Part shown: positions 32,598 to 41,499 of the stretch, one piece after another
Layout: every line of letters begins with the position of its first letter
Position numbering within the stretch: position 1 is the stretch's first letter
From: Paenibacillus rhizophilus
GTDB lineage: Bacteria; Bacillota; Bacilli; Paenibacillales; Paenibacillaceae
Direction of reading: 5' to 3'
DNA length: 64,000 nucleotides
NCBI RefSeq assembly: GCF_003854965.1
Contig: NZ_RQPI01000012.1
Location: forward strand, 62,001-126,000
Made by a program: the position numbers and the translations under genes
Notes under the pieces: model-generated
What the model saw: the letters and a program-made list of their open reading frames with translations, nothing else
What the model was told of the DNA's origin: nothing
Database searches by the model: none

Positions 32598-33611
32598 ATG
32601 AAAGTAACGATTAACGATATCGCCAGAATGGCCGGAGTTTCGATCTCTACCGTTTCCCGGGTGATCAACAACAGCAAGCCGGTCAAAGAGGATGTGCGGA
32701 TGCGGGTAATGGAAGCGATTAAGCGGACGAATTACCGTTCCGGCGCCTCCATGGACGACAGTGCCAAGACCGATTCCCAGCTAATCGGAGTCATTGCGCC
32801 GCAGTTCAGCCACACCGTGCTTAACGATATGGTGGCGGGCATCGGGTCGGTTTCCCGGTTGTATGGCTACGAGCTGCTCATCGGGCTGACGGACGGAACG
32901 CTTGAAAGCGAGCTTGATCATTTAAAAAGATTTGGAGATATCCAGTCGCAGGGTATCATTTTTGTCGGCTCCATTCTGGAACGCAGGCATATTGAAACCA
33001 TTGAAGCGGCGCGAATCCCCTGTGTGGTGATCGGACAAATCTCCAATATTCCGTCCATCCCTTCCGTCCATGTGGATAACGTCACCGCCTCTTACGAAGC
33101 CGTAACCCATCTCATTCAACAAGGGCACACCCGCATCGCGATGATCCGCGGAACAGGCGATTCGGGCATTGGAAGCGACCGCTGCCAGGGATTTCGGCAG
33201 GCGATGAGCGATGCGGGACTTCCGATCCGGGAAGACTGGGTTGTGGAGAGCGAGCTTTCCGTGGATGACGGAATGAACGCCATGCGCAAGCTGGCGGAAA
33301 CCGGCGACATGCCAAGCGCGGTATTCTGCTCAACGGACTGGATGGCGCTCGGAGCGATGAATTATTTGATGGACCACGGCATGCGCATACCCGAGGATGT
33401 AGCCGTATTCGGCTTTGACGGCAGCTATCTGTCGTCGATTATCCGCCCCAAGCTCTCGACGGTGGAGTATTCCGCAGCGGAAATCGGCATGACAGCCACC
33501 CGCAATCTCATCAAAATGATTAGAGGCGCCGCGGATATCCCGCAGCATTCCAACGTCACCCACTACCTGGCGATCCGTGAAAGCACGGACCGAGGAATAC
33601 GGAACGGATAG
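32598..33611 (+). CDS. LacI family transcriptional regulator of the alpha-glucosidase
   Basis: A 337-residue repressor starting MKVTINDIARMAGVSISTVSRV with the standard helix-turn-helix, hinge region YRSGASMDDSAKTDSQLIGV, and ligand domain ending VAVFGFDGSYLSSIIRPKLSTVEY. ATG 32592 (two codons earlier, GGAG 5 bases upstream) is an equal alternative; the frame further back to 32505 crosses operator 2. Divergent from the alpha-glucosidase gene, with paired operators between. Confidence 0.9.
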   Translation: MKVTINDIARMAGVSISTVSRVINNSKPVKEDVRMRVMEAIKRTNYRSGASMDDSAKTDSQLIGVIAPQFSHTVLNDMVAGIGSVSRLYGYELLIGLTDGTLESELDHLKRFGDIQSQGIIFVGSILERRHIETIEAARIPCVVIGQISNIPSIPSVHVDNVTASYEAVTHLIQQGHTRIAMIRGTGDSGIGSDRCQGFRQAMSDAGLPIREDWVVESELSVDDGMNAMRKLAETGDMPSAVFCSTDWMALGAMNYLMDHGMRIPEDVAVFGFDGSYLSSIIRPKLSTVEYSAAEIGMTATRNLIKMIRGAADIPQHSNVTHYLAIRESTDRGIRNG

Positions 33612-33653
33612 CACTGGGCACCGAATACCTGTGCCAATCGTTTCAGATAGGGG

Positions 33654-33675
33654 CTTCCGGCCTTGCAGCCGGAAG
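33654..33675 (+). terminator. Terminator of the lacI-type gene
   Basis: Arms CTTCCGGC (33654-33661) and GCCGGAAG (33668-33675) followed by TCTTTTTGTT. Confidence 0.8.
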
Positions 33676-33822
33676 TCTTTTTGTTATCCCCGTCCAATTG
33701 CCGAACCTCCCCCCGTCTAAGGTCGAGATCGCAAAACCGTCTCCAGCCCGTTTTGCAGCGTGCGTGAAACCACTAGAATAAAAGCATAGATAACGGATAT
33801 GACGAAGGGAAGAGATTAAATC

Positions 33823-34041
33823 ATGAAAAAACTTTACCGTTCCGAAAGAGACAAGAAATTCAGCGGCTTGTGCGGAGGCTTGGCTCAGTGGCTGGGCATC
33901 GACTCCACCCTTATTCGCTTGGTTGCAGTAATCGTCGCTTTATGCAGTGTCGGGTCGTTCATTCTTTTTTATCTGATCGCCAGCCTGATTGTTCCGAGCG
34001 AACCGACAGAAAGCTTCATGGACGGGCACCATTATTACTAA
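33823..34041 (+). CDS. pspC: PspC-domain envelope-stress protein
   Basis: A 72-residue membrane protein. The PspC domain runs from [24 protein letters not shown] through [29 protein letters not shown], with one to two membrane helices near residues 32-56. GGGAAGAG precedes the ATG. It is followed 47 bp later by pspA; together they form a typical membrane-stress pair. Confidence 0.9.
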   Translation: MKKLYRSERDKKFSGLCGGLAQWLGIDSTLIRLVAVIVALCSVGSFILFYLIASLIVPSEPTESFMDGHHYY

Positions 34042-34088
34042 GTTAGAGCCTTTGTAAAATGTTAAATACAAAAAAGGGAGAGATACCG

Positions 34089-34814
34089 ATGAGTATTTTG
34101 GAGAGAATTGCAACGTTAACGAAAGCGGCCATGCATGAAGGGCTGAACCGGCTGGAGAACCCGGTCATTATGACCGGACAATATTTGCGCGATCTGGACG
34201 ACCGGATCGAGGAAGCCGAGCAGAGAAGCCGCGATTTGCAGGCGGCAGCCAAGCTCCTGGAGCGCCGGTTGAAAGAATACACGATGCTGGCTGAGCTCAG
34301 CGAAGGCGATGCTCTGAAGGCGCTGGAAAACGGAGACGAAGAAAAAGCCAAGCAGGCCGTCGAGGCGAAGCTTGCCTATACGGAGAAAGAGCGGGAATGC
34401 TCCGCCGTTCTGGAGGAGACCCGGCAGGTTCTGGCGGGGTTGGGATATGAAATTGCCGCCGCCAAGGAAGAGCGGGTCCGGCTGAAAGCCAAAAGAGACG
34501 AGCTTGCCGAACGCGCCGAGCGTCTCCGTAAAGTACCAGGGAACACCGCTTCCGCTCCAAGCAGCACCACTCCAGCTCCCTGCCGAACCGTCTTCTCCGG
34601 CCTCAATACTCATGCCGCCGCGCGGGGCTTCGAGCGGATGGAAGAAAAAATCCAGGAATGGGAAGCAAGACAGAATTTCCCGGTCCGGAGTGTTTCCCCG
34701 GCTGTTGACACCGAAGGCGGACGCGCCGACCCCCGCGTAAAGGAACAGGCGGCAGCCGAGCTGGAACGCCTGCGTGGACAGATGAAGAGCGCTGGACAGA
34801 AAGATTCGGAATAA
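34089..34814 (+). CDS. pspA: PspA/IM30 family protein
   Basis: A 241-residue cytoplasmic, membrane-associated ESCRT-III-like protein, mostly helical: MSILERIATLTKAAMHEGLNRLENPV (amphipathic N-terminal helix) then long coiled-coil stretches (AEQRSRDLQAAAKLLERRLKEY). The linker near 150-165 is rich in Ser/Thr/Pro (TASAPSSTTPAP). ATG 34089 has GGGAGAG upstream; an earlier ATG at 34059 is rejected. Forms scaffolds that stabilise damaged membrane. Confidence 0.9.
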   Translation: MSILERIATLTKAAMHEGLNRLENPVIMTGQYLRDLDDRIEEAEQRSRDLQAAAKLLERRLKEYTMLAELSEGDALKALENGDEEKAKQAVEAKLAYTEKERECSAVLEETRQVLAGLGYEIAAAKEERVRLKAKRDELAERAERLRKVPGNTASAPSSTTPAPCRTVFSGLNTHAAARGFERMEEKIQEWEARQNFPVRSVSPAVDTEGGRADPRVKEQAAAELERLRGQMKSAGQKDSE

Positions 34815-34878
34815 CACGAAATAATACGAAGACGAAAAACAGCTTTCCCTTACCGGGCGGCGGTTACGGAACTATATG

Positions 34879-34912
34879 GCACTCTCCTTGCCGGGTAGGG
34901 AGAGTGCTTTTT
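34879..34912 (+). terminator. Terminator of pspC-pspA
   Basis: Arms GCACTCTCC (34879-34887) and GGGAGAGTGC (34898-34907), then TTTTTG. Confidence 0.85.
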
Positions 34913-34988
34913 GTTGTAAGATTCTGTAACTTAATGGACCGGGCTGCGTCTAAGATGTATGTAATCTTTTTCCGGAGGTATATGTGCA

Positions 34989-35891
34989 ATGAAAAAGCTG
35001 ATAAGTTTGGGCTGCGCCGGAGTCCTTGTCCTGGCCATCATATCGGGAGAAACAGCATCCGCGGCCGGCGAAATCGAAGTCATCGTGAACAACCAAACGG
35101 CAGGGTCCGGAACATCCGCCTACCTGGCAAACGGAACGACTATGGTCCCCTTGAACGCAGTGCAGCAGATTCCGGGTATATCGGTAAGCTGGGATAACAA
35201 GACCAAGACCGTAACGGTCAAGAGGGGCTGCAAAGTGATTAAGCTGGTTGCCGGTCAGAAGACAGCATCCGCCGGTTCCGGCAAGATTGCCCTCTCCATA
35301 CCCGCCACCCTTCACAAGGGGCATGTCTTGGTTCCGCTGCGTTTTATCGCCGAAGTCTCGGGCGCTTATGTGACCTGGAATTCTCTCTCCCGCACGGTGT
35401 ATGTGGCGAAGGCCGACGATCAATTGAAGGACCGCATGGCGTCCGGCAATCTGACCGAAGCGCGCAGAGCGGCCCTCCAGCTGCCCCGAGTGAGCATGAT
35501 TCGGAACCTTGAATCGACGCCATCCTCTCTGGAGGGACAGAACTTCACCTATTATTTTCCGGAAGGCGATTATGGGCGGTTCATGACCGAGAGCGGGGAT
35601 GTTGTCTCTTATTATGAAGTGGTGAACGAACGAAGCCAGCTGATTTGGACGGCAAGACTGACAAACGCCGCAGTAACGGAGAGTGTCCTATTCTTCAAGA
35701 ATACCAAAGCGCTGGATGAGAGCGGCAGCCGACCCGTTCTGAACAGCCGATTTGTCTATTTTCGGACCATGCCCCATATCGGCGCAGCCTCCTACGGATT
35801 TATCGACCCGGACGGAGCAGTGTCGGAGCTCGGCGTCCAAGACGTCACCCTGAACGAGGAAGTCATCGATATTCCGGAAGAGCAGAAGTAA
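34989..35891 (+). CDS. Secreted protein with copper amine oxidase N-terminal domain
   Basis: A 300-residue exported protein. Signal peptide residues 1-26 (cleavage near ASAAG). Residues about 28-140 form a CuAO N-terminal-like fold: two beta modules with MVPLNAVQQIPGISVSWDNKTKTVTV and VLVPLRFIAEVSGAYVTWNSLSRTVYV. The remaining about 160 residues are not recognised and lack transmembrane segments. Such proteins are abundant in Paenibacillus cell walls; the domain is thought to be structural and binds no copper. GGAGGT lies 10 bases upstream of the ATG. Confidence 0.85.
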   Translation: MKKLISLGCAGVLVLAIISGETASAAGEIEVIVNNQTAGSGTSAYLANGTTMVPLNAVQQIPGISVSWDNKTKTVTVKRGCKVIKLVAGQKTASAGSGKIALSIPATLHKGHVLVPLRFIAEVSGAYVTWNSLSRTVYVAKADDQLKDRMASGNLTEARRAALQLPRVSMIRNLESTPSSLEGQNFTYYFPEGDYGRFMTESGDVVSYYEVVNERSQLIWTARLTNAAVTESVLFFKNTKALDESGSRPVLNSRFVYFRTMPHIGAASYGFIDPDGAVSELGVQDVTLNEEVIDIPEEQK

Positions 35892-35976
35892 ACCCGCTCT
35901 TTTTTTAAAGCCGGCCTCTGCTATACTTGTAGAAAGGAATCTTTGAACCTACTTACTCGGAAAGACAGGAGCTTGA

Positions 35977-36702
35977 ATGATGGATTTTGTGGCAATCGAT
36001 TTTGAAACGGCGAATGCCGGCCGGGCCAGCGCATGCGCACTGGGACTGGTGGAAGTGAAGGGCGGAAGGATCGTGTCCGAGCAGGCATGGCTGATTAATC
36101 CGGAGCAGTCTTTCGACCGCAGAAATATCGCCATCCACGGAATAACGCCCGAAATGGTCGCCGGGCAGCCGACATTCCGCGAGCTGTGGCCCGTCATTGA
36201 ACCGCTTATCCTTGGAAAAAATGTGGTGGCGCACAACGCTTCCTTCGATATGAGCGTACTCCGCTATGGACTGGATCAGTGCTCCCTGCCCTATCCGTCC
36301 TTTCAATATTGGTGCACGTATTTGCTCGCCAAAAAAATGCTGGCCGGCTTCGGCTCTTACCGTCTCAATATACTTGCCGAATATTTCGGCATTCCCCTGC
36401 GGCATCATGACGCGCTGGAGGATGCCCGCACCGCGGCTGTCATCCTGCTGAAGCTGTCGGAGCGGGCGGGGCATTCCGGCCTTACGGCGCTGGCGGAAGA
36501 TTTGGGCTGCCGGATCGGCACGCTGCATACCGGAGGCTACACGCCGTTCTCAATCCCGGCACGCAAGCCGTCCGGCAAGAAGACGAAAGCTGCCGGGAAG
36601 AAGTCCGGGATCAAGTCAGCGGCCGCCCCGGCAGAATCCGCCCAAGCTCTTCTTCAGCATAATGAAACGGCAGCCTCCAGCGAGGCGCCTGGCAGAGAAT
36701 AA
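35977..36702 (+). CDS. DEDDh 3'-5' exonuclease (DnaQ-like)
   Basis: A 241-residue exonuclease. ExoI FVAIDFETAN (Asp and Glu), ExoII NVVAHNASFDMSVL, ExoIII HHDALEDARTAA give D-E-D-D with the His. The tail after about residue 195 is Lys/Ala-rich and probably disordered (SGKKTKAAGKKSGIKSAAA). ATG 35977 and ATG 35980 are both possible after AGGAG. Relatives are free-standing DnaQ-type proofreading or repair nucleases. Confidence 0.88.
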   Translation: MMDFVAIDFETANAGRASACALGLVEVKGGRIVSEQAWLINPEQSFDRRNIAIHGITPEMVAGQPTFRELWPVIEPLILGKNVVAHNASFDMSVLRYGLDQCSLPYPSFQYWCTYLLAKKMLAGFGSYRLNILAEYFGIPLRHHDALEDARTAAVILLKLSERAGHSGLTALAEDLGCRIGTLHTGGYTPFSIPARKPSGKKTKAAGKKSGIKSAAAPAESAQALLQHNETAASSEAPGRE

Positions 36703-36704
36703 GA

Positions 36705-36741
36705 AGAGGAGGCATCCTCCTTTTCAGGACAAGCCTCCTCT
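36705..36741. terminator. Terminator between exonuclease and yhaM
   Basis: Arms AGAGGAGG (36705-36712) and CCTCCTCT (36734-36741) in the gap between convergent genes. Confidence 0.65.
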
Positions 36742-36801
36742 CATTCATGGCCGGTCTTCGCCGATAACAAGCGTTTGAGCCGGCCTTTTTGCCGCCAGGA
36801 T

Positions 36802-37758
36802 CTACAGCTTCATCCGGTATACAGCCTTATTCTCCAGTCCGCGGATAAACGGCGTCCACTCTTCGGTCTCGGGCGTCGTATCCAGCGCATCCTCCACCAT
36901 CTGAAGCTTGGCGTCCATAGCATCGATATGGTGCAGTGCCACCGCCTCGGCCGTCTGCGGCTGCACTGGGCTTCCCCATTCTCCGAGGTTGTGATGCGAC
37001 AGCACCAGATGTTGGAGCCCCAGAACCTTCGGCGAGCCCAGATCGATATTCGAGCGGATCGCCGCCTCCGTAATCCAGTTCGAGGCCATCGCAATATGAC
37101 CGAGCAGCTTGCCTTGAACACTGTAATCCGAGACGATTCCAAGCTCGGCGATCATTTCCTCCGGCTTGGCGATATCATGTAAGATTATTCCCGCCTTCAG
37201 CAGATCCGGATTCAGAAAAGGCCGCTGTCTGCACAGAAAATCCCCAATCTCCAGCATTCTTGCCATATGGTAGGCAAGGCCGGCAAAATAGGCGTGATGA
37301 TGAGTCTTTGCCGCCGGATAATGCATCAGCTTCTCCTCCACCTTGCCTACACAATACGCAACGATCGTCCGAATCTCCGGATCACTTATGGCGTTCATCG
37401 CCTGCTTGATCGCATGAATCAAGTCGACCGGCCGGATTGGCGCCGATCGGATAAACTCGGTCAGCGACACACCGTCCTCCTCCGTCGCGAGTCTCATTTT
37501 AGTGACCTTGATTTGCAGCTTCTCCCGGTATAAATGGGCGATGCCCTGAATTTTGACAAGTCCCATTGGGAAAAAGGTCTCTTTATCCGCAGTCGACACA
37601 TCCCAATACTTCGCGGACAGCTGACCGCTGGAATCGCATAGCACAATATCGAAATAATCCTTGGGAGGATTGCCGTTCGTTTGTTTGACCGTCAATTCCC
37701 GCAGCAGATAAAAGCCGACGAATTCGTCCTGTGGCGCCAGTTGGTTAATTTGTTTCAT
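36802..37758 (-). CDS. yhaM: 3'-5' exoribonuclease YhaM
   Basis: A 318-residue protein with an N-terminal OB fold (about residues 15-110; DYFDIVLCDSSGQLSAKYWDVS) and a C-terminal HD phosphohydrolase domain with HHHAYFAGLAYHMARM and LHDIAKPEEM as metal ligands. Acts in RNA turnover. ATG 37758 has GGAGG 8 bases upstream; the longer frame to 37803 is rejected. Confidence 0.92.
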   Translation of the reverse strand: MKQINQLAPQDEFVGFYLLRELTVKQTNGNPPKDYFDIVLCDSSGQLSAKYWDVSTADKETFFPMGLVKIQGIAHLYREKLQIKVTKMRLATEEDGVSLTEFIRSAPIRPVDLIHAIKQAMNAISDPEIRTIVAYCVGKVEEKLMHYPAAKTHHHAYFAGLAYHMARMLEIGDFLCRQRPFLNPDLLKAGIILHDIAKPEEMIAELGIVSDYSVQGKLLGHIAMASNWITEAAIRSNIDLGSPKVLGLQHLVLSHHNLGEWGSPVQPQTAEAVALHHIDAMDAKLQMVEDALDTTPETEEWTPFIRGLENKAVYRMKL

Positions 37759-37856
37759 GGTGAGCCTCCTACTTAGGTTAAACCCTCTTCTATTTCTACC
37801 CACATTAACTTTGACATCGGCTGCTTCAATCCCTTTAAATGGCGGAATAAAGACAA

Positions 37857-37903
37857 AAGGAGCCGTTCCCGGTCCATATGAATGGTCCCGGGAACAGCTC
37901 CTT
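37857..37903 (-). terminator. Terminator of the FMN-binding protein gene
   Basis: Arms AAGGAGCCGTTCCCGG and CCGGGAACAGCTCCTT with one mismatch, then TTTTGTCTTT on the minus strand. Confidence 0.8.
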
Positions 37904-37923
37904 CGAAACGAGGCTCGCGCCCG

Positions 37924-40248
37924 TTATTTGCCTGCGCTCTCCAGCGCGGCCTTGATTGCTTCCACCGCTTTGGCGGATATAGCCTTCTGGGCATCGTTTG
38001 CGCCGAATGCCGCAGCTCTGTATCCGTACTTGTGCAAGCTATCATATGAAGGCGTTTCGATTTCACTCTTCACGGCCTTCTCGTCATCCGAGAGTTTATC
38101 GTACGCTCTCACACTTCCTTTTTCGTCCAGATAGTAGACAAGCATTTTCACTGGAACGTTGTACTTGACGGTTACCATTACGTTGACGGATTTATCAGCG
38201 CTCACCCCGATGTAGGTGCCGTTGAAATAGGCCGCTTTGTAGGCTTCCGCAACTTCAGCTTTGCCGTATGCCCGGTCAACGGCGGCCTTCAGCTCATTGC
38301 TGCTGCTTGTTGCGCCGGAGACAGCATCGACCTGTTGAACGCCTTCTCTCGTGCCTGCCGCCAAAAATTTAGAGGTAAGCTGTGGAATGGCTTTAACTAC
38401 TTCCTTATAAGCGGCTTCGCCGCGGTCAACCATGTTCATGCCCAGGCGGTACAGAGCCAAGTCAACGATTTTGCCGTTGCGCAGCGTCACTTTGGCCTGG
38501 TTTGTTCCTTTGTCGTATGCGTCGCCGTAAGCGGTATAGGTGCCGTCTTTATAGGCTCCTTGCACCTTGGACGCGTTAGTCAAGGCGTCGGCCAAAGCCG
38601 CTCTCGCTGCAGCGGAAAGGTCTTCCTGGCCAGCAATGTCGGCCAATTGTACGCCTTTGTCCAGCAGGCCGCTAGTCAGCTGCGCTACCAAGGCTTGTTG
38701 CTCGGCAGTCAGTTTGTCGGCGGCGATCAGCTTCTTGTCGGCGCCGAACAGGCTGACGGTGATGCCCGTAACCTTATCTGAAGCGATATCAACCAGCAGC
38801 AACAGCTTCGACTGATTGTCGACTCCGGCGAATTTGCCGTCAAAATATTGGCCTTTCGTTGGAACTTTCAGCGCCTTCTCGAATGCTCTTTCCACAGACT
38901 GATTCCAGCCGTGGCTGCTTTCGGTTGCGCCGGAAATGCCGTCAACCTTCTCGTCGTAGTTCGCGATATACGAACCGTTAGCCAGCAGCTTCGCGGTCAT
39001 AGGAGCATTTGCTTCAACGACTTTGGCATAAGCCGTTGTCCCTCTGTCAAGCAGGTTGCTTCCCAAACGGTACAGCTTCACATCAACCAGTTTGCCGTTG
39101 CGGATGATAATGTCGGCTCTTTCCACGCCTACGCTTCTTGCTGTGCCGTAAGAGGAATAGAAACCATCAATATACTTGCTTGTATTATTAATGAGTGCGT
39201 TCTGCTCGGCGTCCCAGAAAGCATTTACCGCTGCCTTAAAGTCCGCCTCTAAACCGGCGGTAGGCTGTGCAGCCGTTCCCTTAGCCAGCAGAGCTGGCGT
39301 AATCGCGGCAACAGCGGCCGCCTGTGCCGGCGTGAACGCTTTTTCTTCAATGATGTCGCCTGTGCTGCTCAGCGGGTATACTTTGACGCCCGTCAGCTTA
39401 GTGGCATCATAAGTGGAGAATACGGCGTATTTGCCTTCAGGATCGACACCCATATGCTCGCCGGCAAAGTAAACGGTAGCCTTCGGCTTCACTTTGAGCG
39501 CTCTTTCAAACGCTCTGTCCACCGACAGCTTCCAGCCGTTGCTCGAACGAGTGGCGCCGGAAACTGCATCAACATTGGCCGCGACTGCTCTCGTCTTACC
39601 CAGCAGTCTATCCTTCATCAGCTCATAGGCAACCCACACGCCGCTGTAATTGTTGCGAGCGTCTCTGTCGATAATCTTTGCGCTCGTTCTAAGCAGCTCG
39701 ATATCGGCAACCTTGCCATTCTTGATCGTAACCTTGGCACCTTCGGTGCCTTTGGTGTTAGCGTTTCCATACGCAACGTATACCCCGTCCAGATACACGT
39801 TCGCACTGACGGTAGCCGGTTTGGCGGTTGCTTTCGGTTTGGCAGTAGCTTTAGGAGCAGCCTTAGGCGTTGCAGCCGGTTTGGCAGTTGCGGCAGGCTT
39901 GGCGGTTGCTTTCACGCTCGGCTTGACGGTTGCCTTTGGTTTAGCAGTCGGCTTTGGCGTCGCTTTCGGTTTGGCGGTAGCTTTCGGTTTAGCTGTCGCT
40001 TTCGGTTTAGCTGTCGCTTTCGGTTTGGCTGTCGCCTTTGGTTTTGCAGTGGCTTTCGGTTTAGCCGCAGGTTTAGGCGTTGCGGCCGGTTTCGGTGTCG
40101 CCGCCGGTTTAGACTCTGCTGCCGGCTGTTCTTCAGAAGCGGCCGAAACGGCGTCGACCTTTAAATTTAATGCCGGCGCATCAATTGCGAAGGCGAAAGG
40201 CGATAACAGCATCACAGCGCTTACAGTTAAAGAAATAAGTTTTTTCAA
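37924..40248 (-). CDS. Secreted protein with three FMN-binding domains
   Basis: A 774-residue exported protein. Signal peptide about 1-21; residues about 45-150 are a low-complexity Lys-Pro-Ala-Thr linker built from KPKATA hexads, suited to crossing the cell wall. Three tandem units of about 207 residues follow. Each has an FMN_bind domain opening with DGxYxAYG and a flavinylation motif (DAVSGAT, DGISGAT, DAVSGAT) whose acceptor threonines are T233, T442 and T647. Each unit ends in a smaller YFxGxxxGV module. Family knowledge: ApbE-type transferases attach FMN covalently to the Thr of SGAT, and such proteins carry electrons outside the membrane. No ApbE or partner gene is in the window. AAAGGAG precedes the ATG; a TATAAT and cre-like site lie upstream. 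Confidence 0.85.
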   Translation of the reverse strand: MKKLISLTVSAVMLLSPFAFAIDAPALNLKVDAVSAASEEQPAAESKPAATPKPAATPKPAAKPKATAKPKATAKPKATAKPKATAKPKATAKPKATPKPTAKPKATVKPSVKATAKPAATAKPAATPKAAPKATAKPKATAKPATVSANVYLDGVYVAYGNANTKGTEGAKVTIKNGKVADIELLRTSAKIIDRDARNNYSGVWVAYELMKDRLLGKTRAVAANVDAVSGATRSSNGWKLSVDRAFERALKVKPKATVYFAGEHMGVDPEGKYAVFSTYDATKLTGVKVYPLSSTGDIIEEKAFTPAQAAAVAAITPALLAKGTAAQPTAGLEADFKAAVNAFWDAEQNALINNTSKYIDGFYSSYGTARSVGVERADIIIRNGKLVDVKLYRLGSNLLDRGTTAYAKVVEANAPMTAKLLANGSYIANYDEKVDGISGATESSHGWNQSVERAFEKALKVPTKGQYFDGKFAGVDNQSKLLLLVDIASDKVTGITVSLFGADKKLIAADKLTAEQQALVAQLTSGLLDKGVQLADIAGQEDLSAAARAALADALTNASKVQGAYKDGTYTAYGDAYDKGTNQAKVTLRNGKIVDLALYRLGMNMVDRGEAAYKEVVKAIPQLTSKFLAAGTREGVQQVDAVSGATSSSNELKAAVDRAYGKAEVAEAYKAAYFNGTYIGVSADKSVNVMVTVKYNVPVKMLVYYLDEKGSVRAYDKLSDDEKAVKSEIETPSYDSLHKYGYRAAAFGANDAQKAISAKAVEAIKAALESAGK
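39814..40105 (-). repeat. Tandem 18-bp coding repeats (KPKATA linker)
   Basis: Imperfect 18-bp units encoding Lys-Pro-Lys-Ala-Thr-Ala, at least five nearly identical in a row at about 39961-40068 and degenerate ones around them. The tract can change length by slippage. It produces a long spurious frame on the plus strand. Confidence 0.8.
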
Positions 40249-40277
40249 TCCCGATTCTCCTTTACCAAATCCCCAGT

Positions 40278-40322
40278 ATTATACAACTTTTTTTAAAATT
40301 CTAAGTGATGAAACCGTTTCCC
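40278..40322 (-). promoter_or_regulatory. Promoter -10 box and cre-like catabolite site
   Basis: TATAAT on the minus strand (40278-40283), 30 bp before the FMN-protein ATG. A cre-like palindrome ATGAAACCGTTTCCC (40308-40322) matches 14 of 15 positions of the Bacillus CcpA consensus and centres about 44 bp upstream of the expected start point. The rest of 40323-40630 is AT-rich with no gene seen. Confidence 0.45.
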
Positions 40323-40638
40323 TAATTATGAAAGCTATGGGAACTTTCATAAAAATGGCCTTCCTCCTTCCCGCTCGGCCTGAACCTTCCCTTTATGATT
40401 GGCCATTTGTTAAAGTCCGGGAAAAGGGGTGAAAAATTTCACTTGAAATGGTGAATATTTTCACAAAATCAGATGTAACTTTTCCCAGCTATTACTGGCT
40501 TGATAATAGCAGATCGTTGAAAACGTAATCTGTATGTAAAATCACACCCCCTATAATAAAAATCACGATTTCCTTTTTTCTGGAATTATATCTCAAATCC
40601 TTCTATAAAGTGATGGTTTTTTAGCGTACACACAAATA

Positions 40639-40684
40639 GGCCGCCTTCTTCTCAACAATCAAATCATTGTCGAAAGAGGCGGCC
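40639..40684 (-). terminator. Terminator of the IDEAL-domain gene
   Basis: Arms GGCCGCCT (40639-40646) and AGGCGGCC (40677-40684) with an inner CAACAAT/ATTGT pairing. Confidence 0.65.
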
Positions 40685-40731
40685 CGTTTCAGCCGGTAAT
40701 ATCCGGAGAATGTCTATACGGTGCATGGCGC

Positions 40732-41184
40732 TTAAGCGCTCAGCTCTTTATATTTCTGGGAAAGTTCCTCAAACCACTGTCTGTCCTGCAGCGCCAGCGC
40801 AAAATCGATCAGCTCAGCGATTTCGTTCTTCCCAAGCTCCGGCTTGTCGTTAAAGCTAACCTCCGCCACGGCAGCGGCTTCGACGTTGGACCCTTGGGAG
40901 AAATCGAACGAAAACTTCAAGTCGATTTCACTTTCCAAAAATTCGTTGCGGAGAAAATACAGCACTTCACACATCAGAACCGGCCTAACCTGATTTTCAA
41001 AGACGCAATCCATTACCTTAGCCCAATAATGGCGGTTGGTCAGATGAAGCTTGTCATCATTCAAGAGATTCTTCTCGCCTTGAAAATCGTTGACAAATCT
41101 CAGCTCAAGCGGCTCCATCTTAAAAATATTGGCTATTTGCTTCTTGGCGATACTCACGATATCCTTCGTTTCCAATCTGATCAT
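40732..41184 (-). CDS. IDEAL-domain protein
   Basis: A 150-residue cytoplasmic protein whose C-terminus (EIAELIDFALALQDRQWFEELSQKYKEL) matches the short IDEAL domain named after its conserved residues and found mainly in Bacillales. The N-terminal about 110 residues, beginning MIRLETKDIVSIAKKQI, are not recognised. ATG 41184 follows a G-rich site (GGGGGAACACGAG); the frame to 41205 is less likely. Function unknown; IDEAL domains are thought to mediate protein interactions. Confidence 0.75.
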   Translation of the reverse strand: MIRLETKDIVSIAKKQIANIFKMEPLELRFVNDFQGEKNLLNDDKLHLTNRHYWAKVMDCVFENQVRPVLMCEVLYFLRNEFLESEIDLKFSFDFSQGSNVEAAAVAEVSFNDKPELGKNEIAELIDFALALQDRQWFEELSQKYKELSA

Positions 41185-41499
41185 CTCGTGTTCCCCCATC
41201 CGCATAATTTTTGTTTAGGCATTGCGCTAAGCTTTGAACATTAGATCAACCAAATCTATTATTATTCATTTTTAGTTATATCGTCTTCGGGATGCCTTAA
41301 ATTAATATTATATTAGCATCTTTTCAGAAAAAATGTTTCAAAACTATTCATTTTGGTTAATGAATTTGTCGCCTAAACGCATAAAATTCATTTAAAATTC
41401 AAACTTTCAGAAATTTTATGTAAATTTAATCCATTTTCAACATTCAGAAACTACATTCTGCTCAGAGATTTTGAGATTTAGCAGAGGAAGGTGATTACT

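Noticed and set aside
39961-40068. Short regular repeats considered as a CRISPR array
   Set aside because: Units are contiguous 18-mers without spacers and lie in frame in a coding linker.
39454-40432. Plus-strand frames of 236 and 260 codons with Phe/Gly/Ala repeats
   Set aside because: They are antisense to the KPKATA coding repeats of the FMN-binding protein; the repetitive composition comes from that tract.
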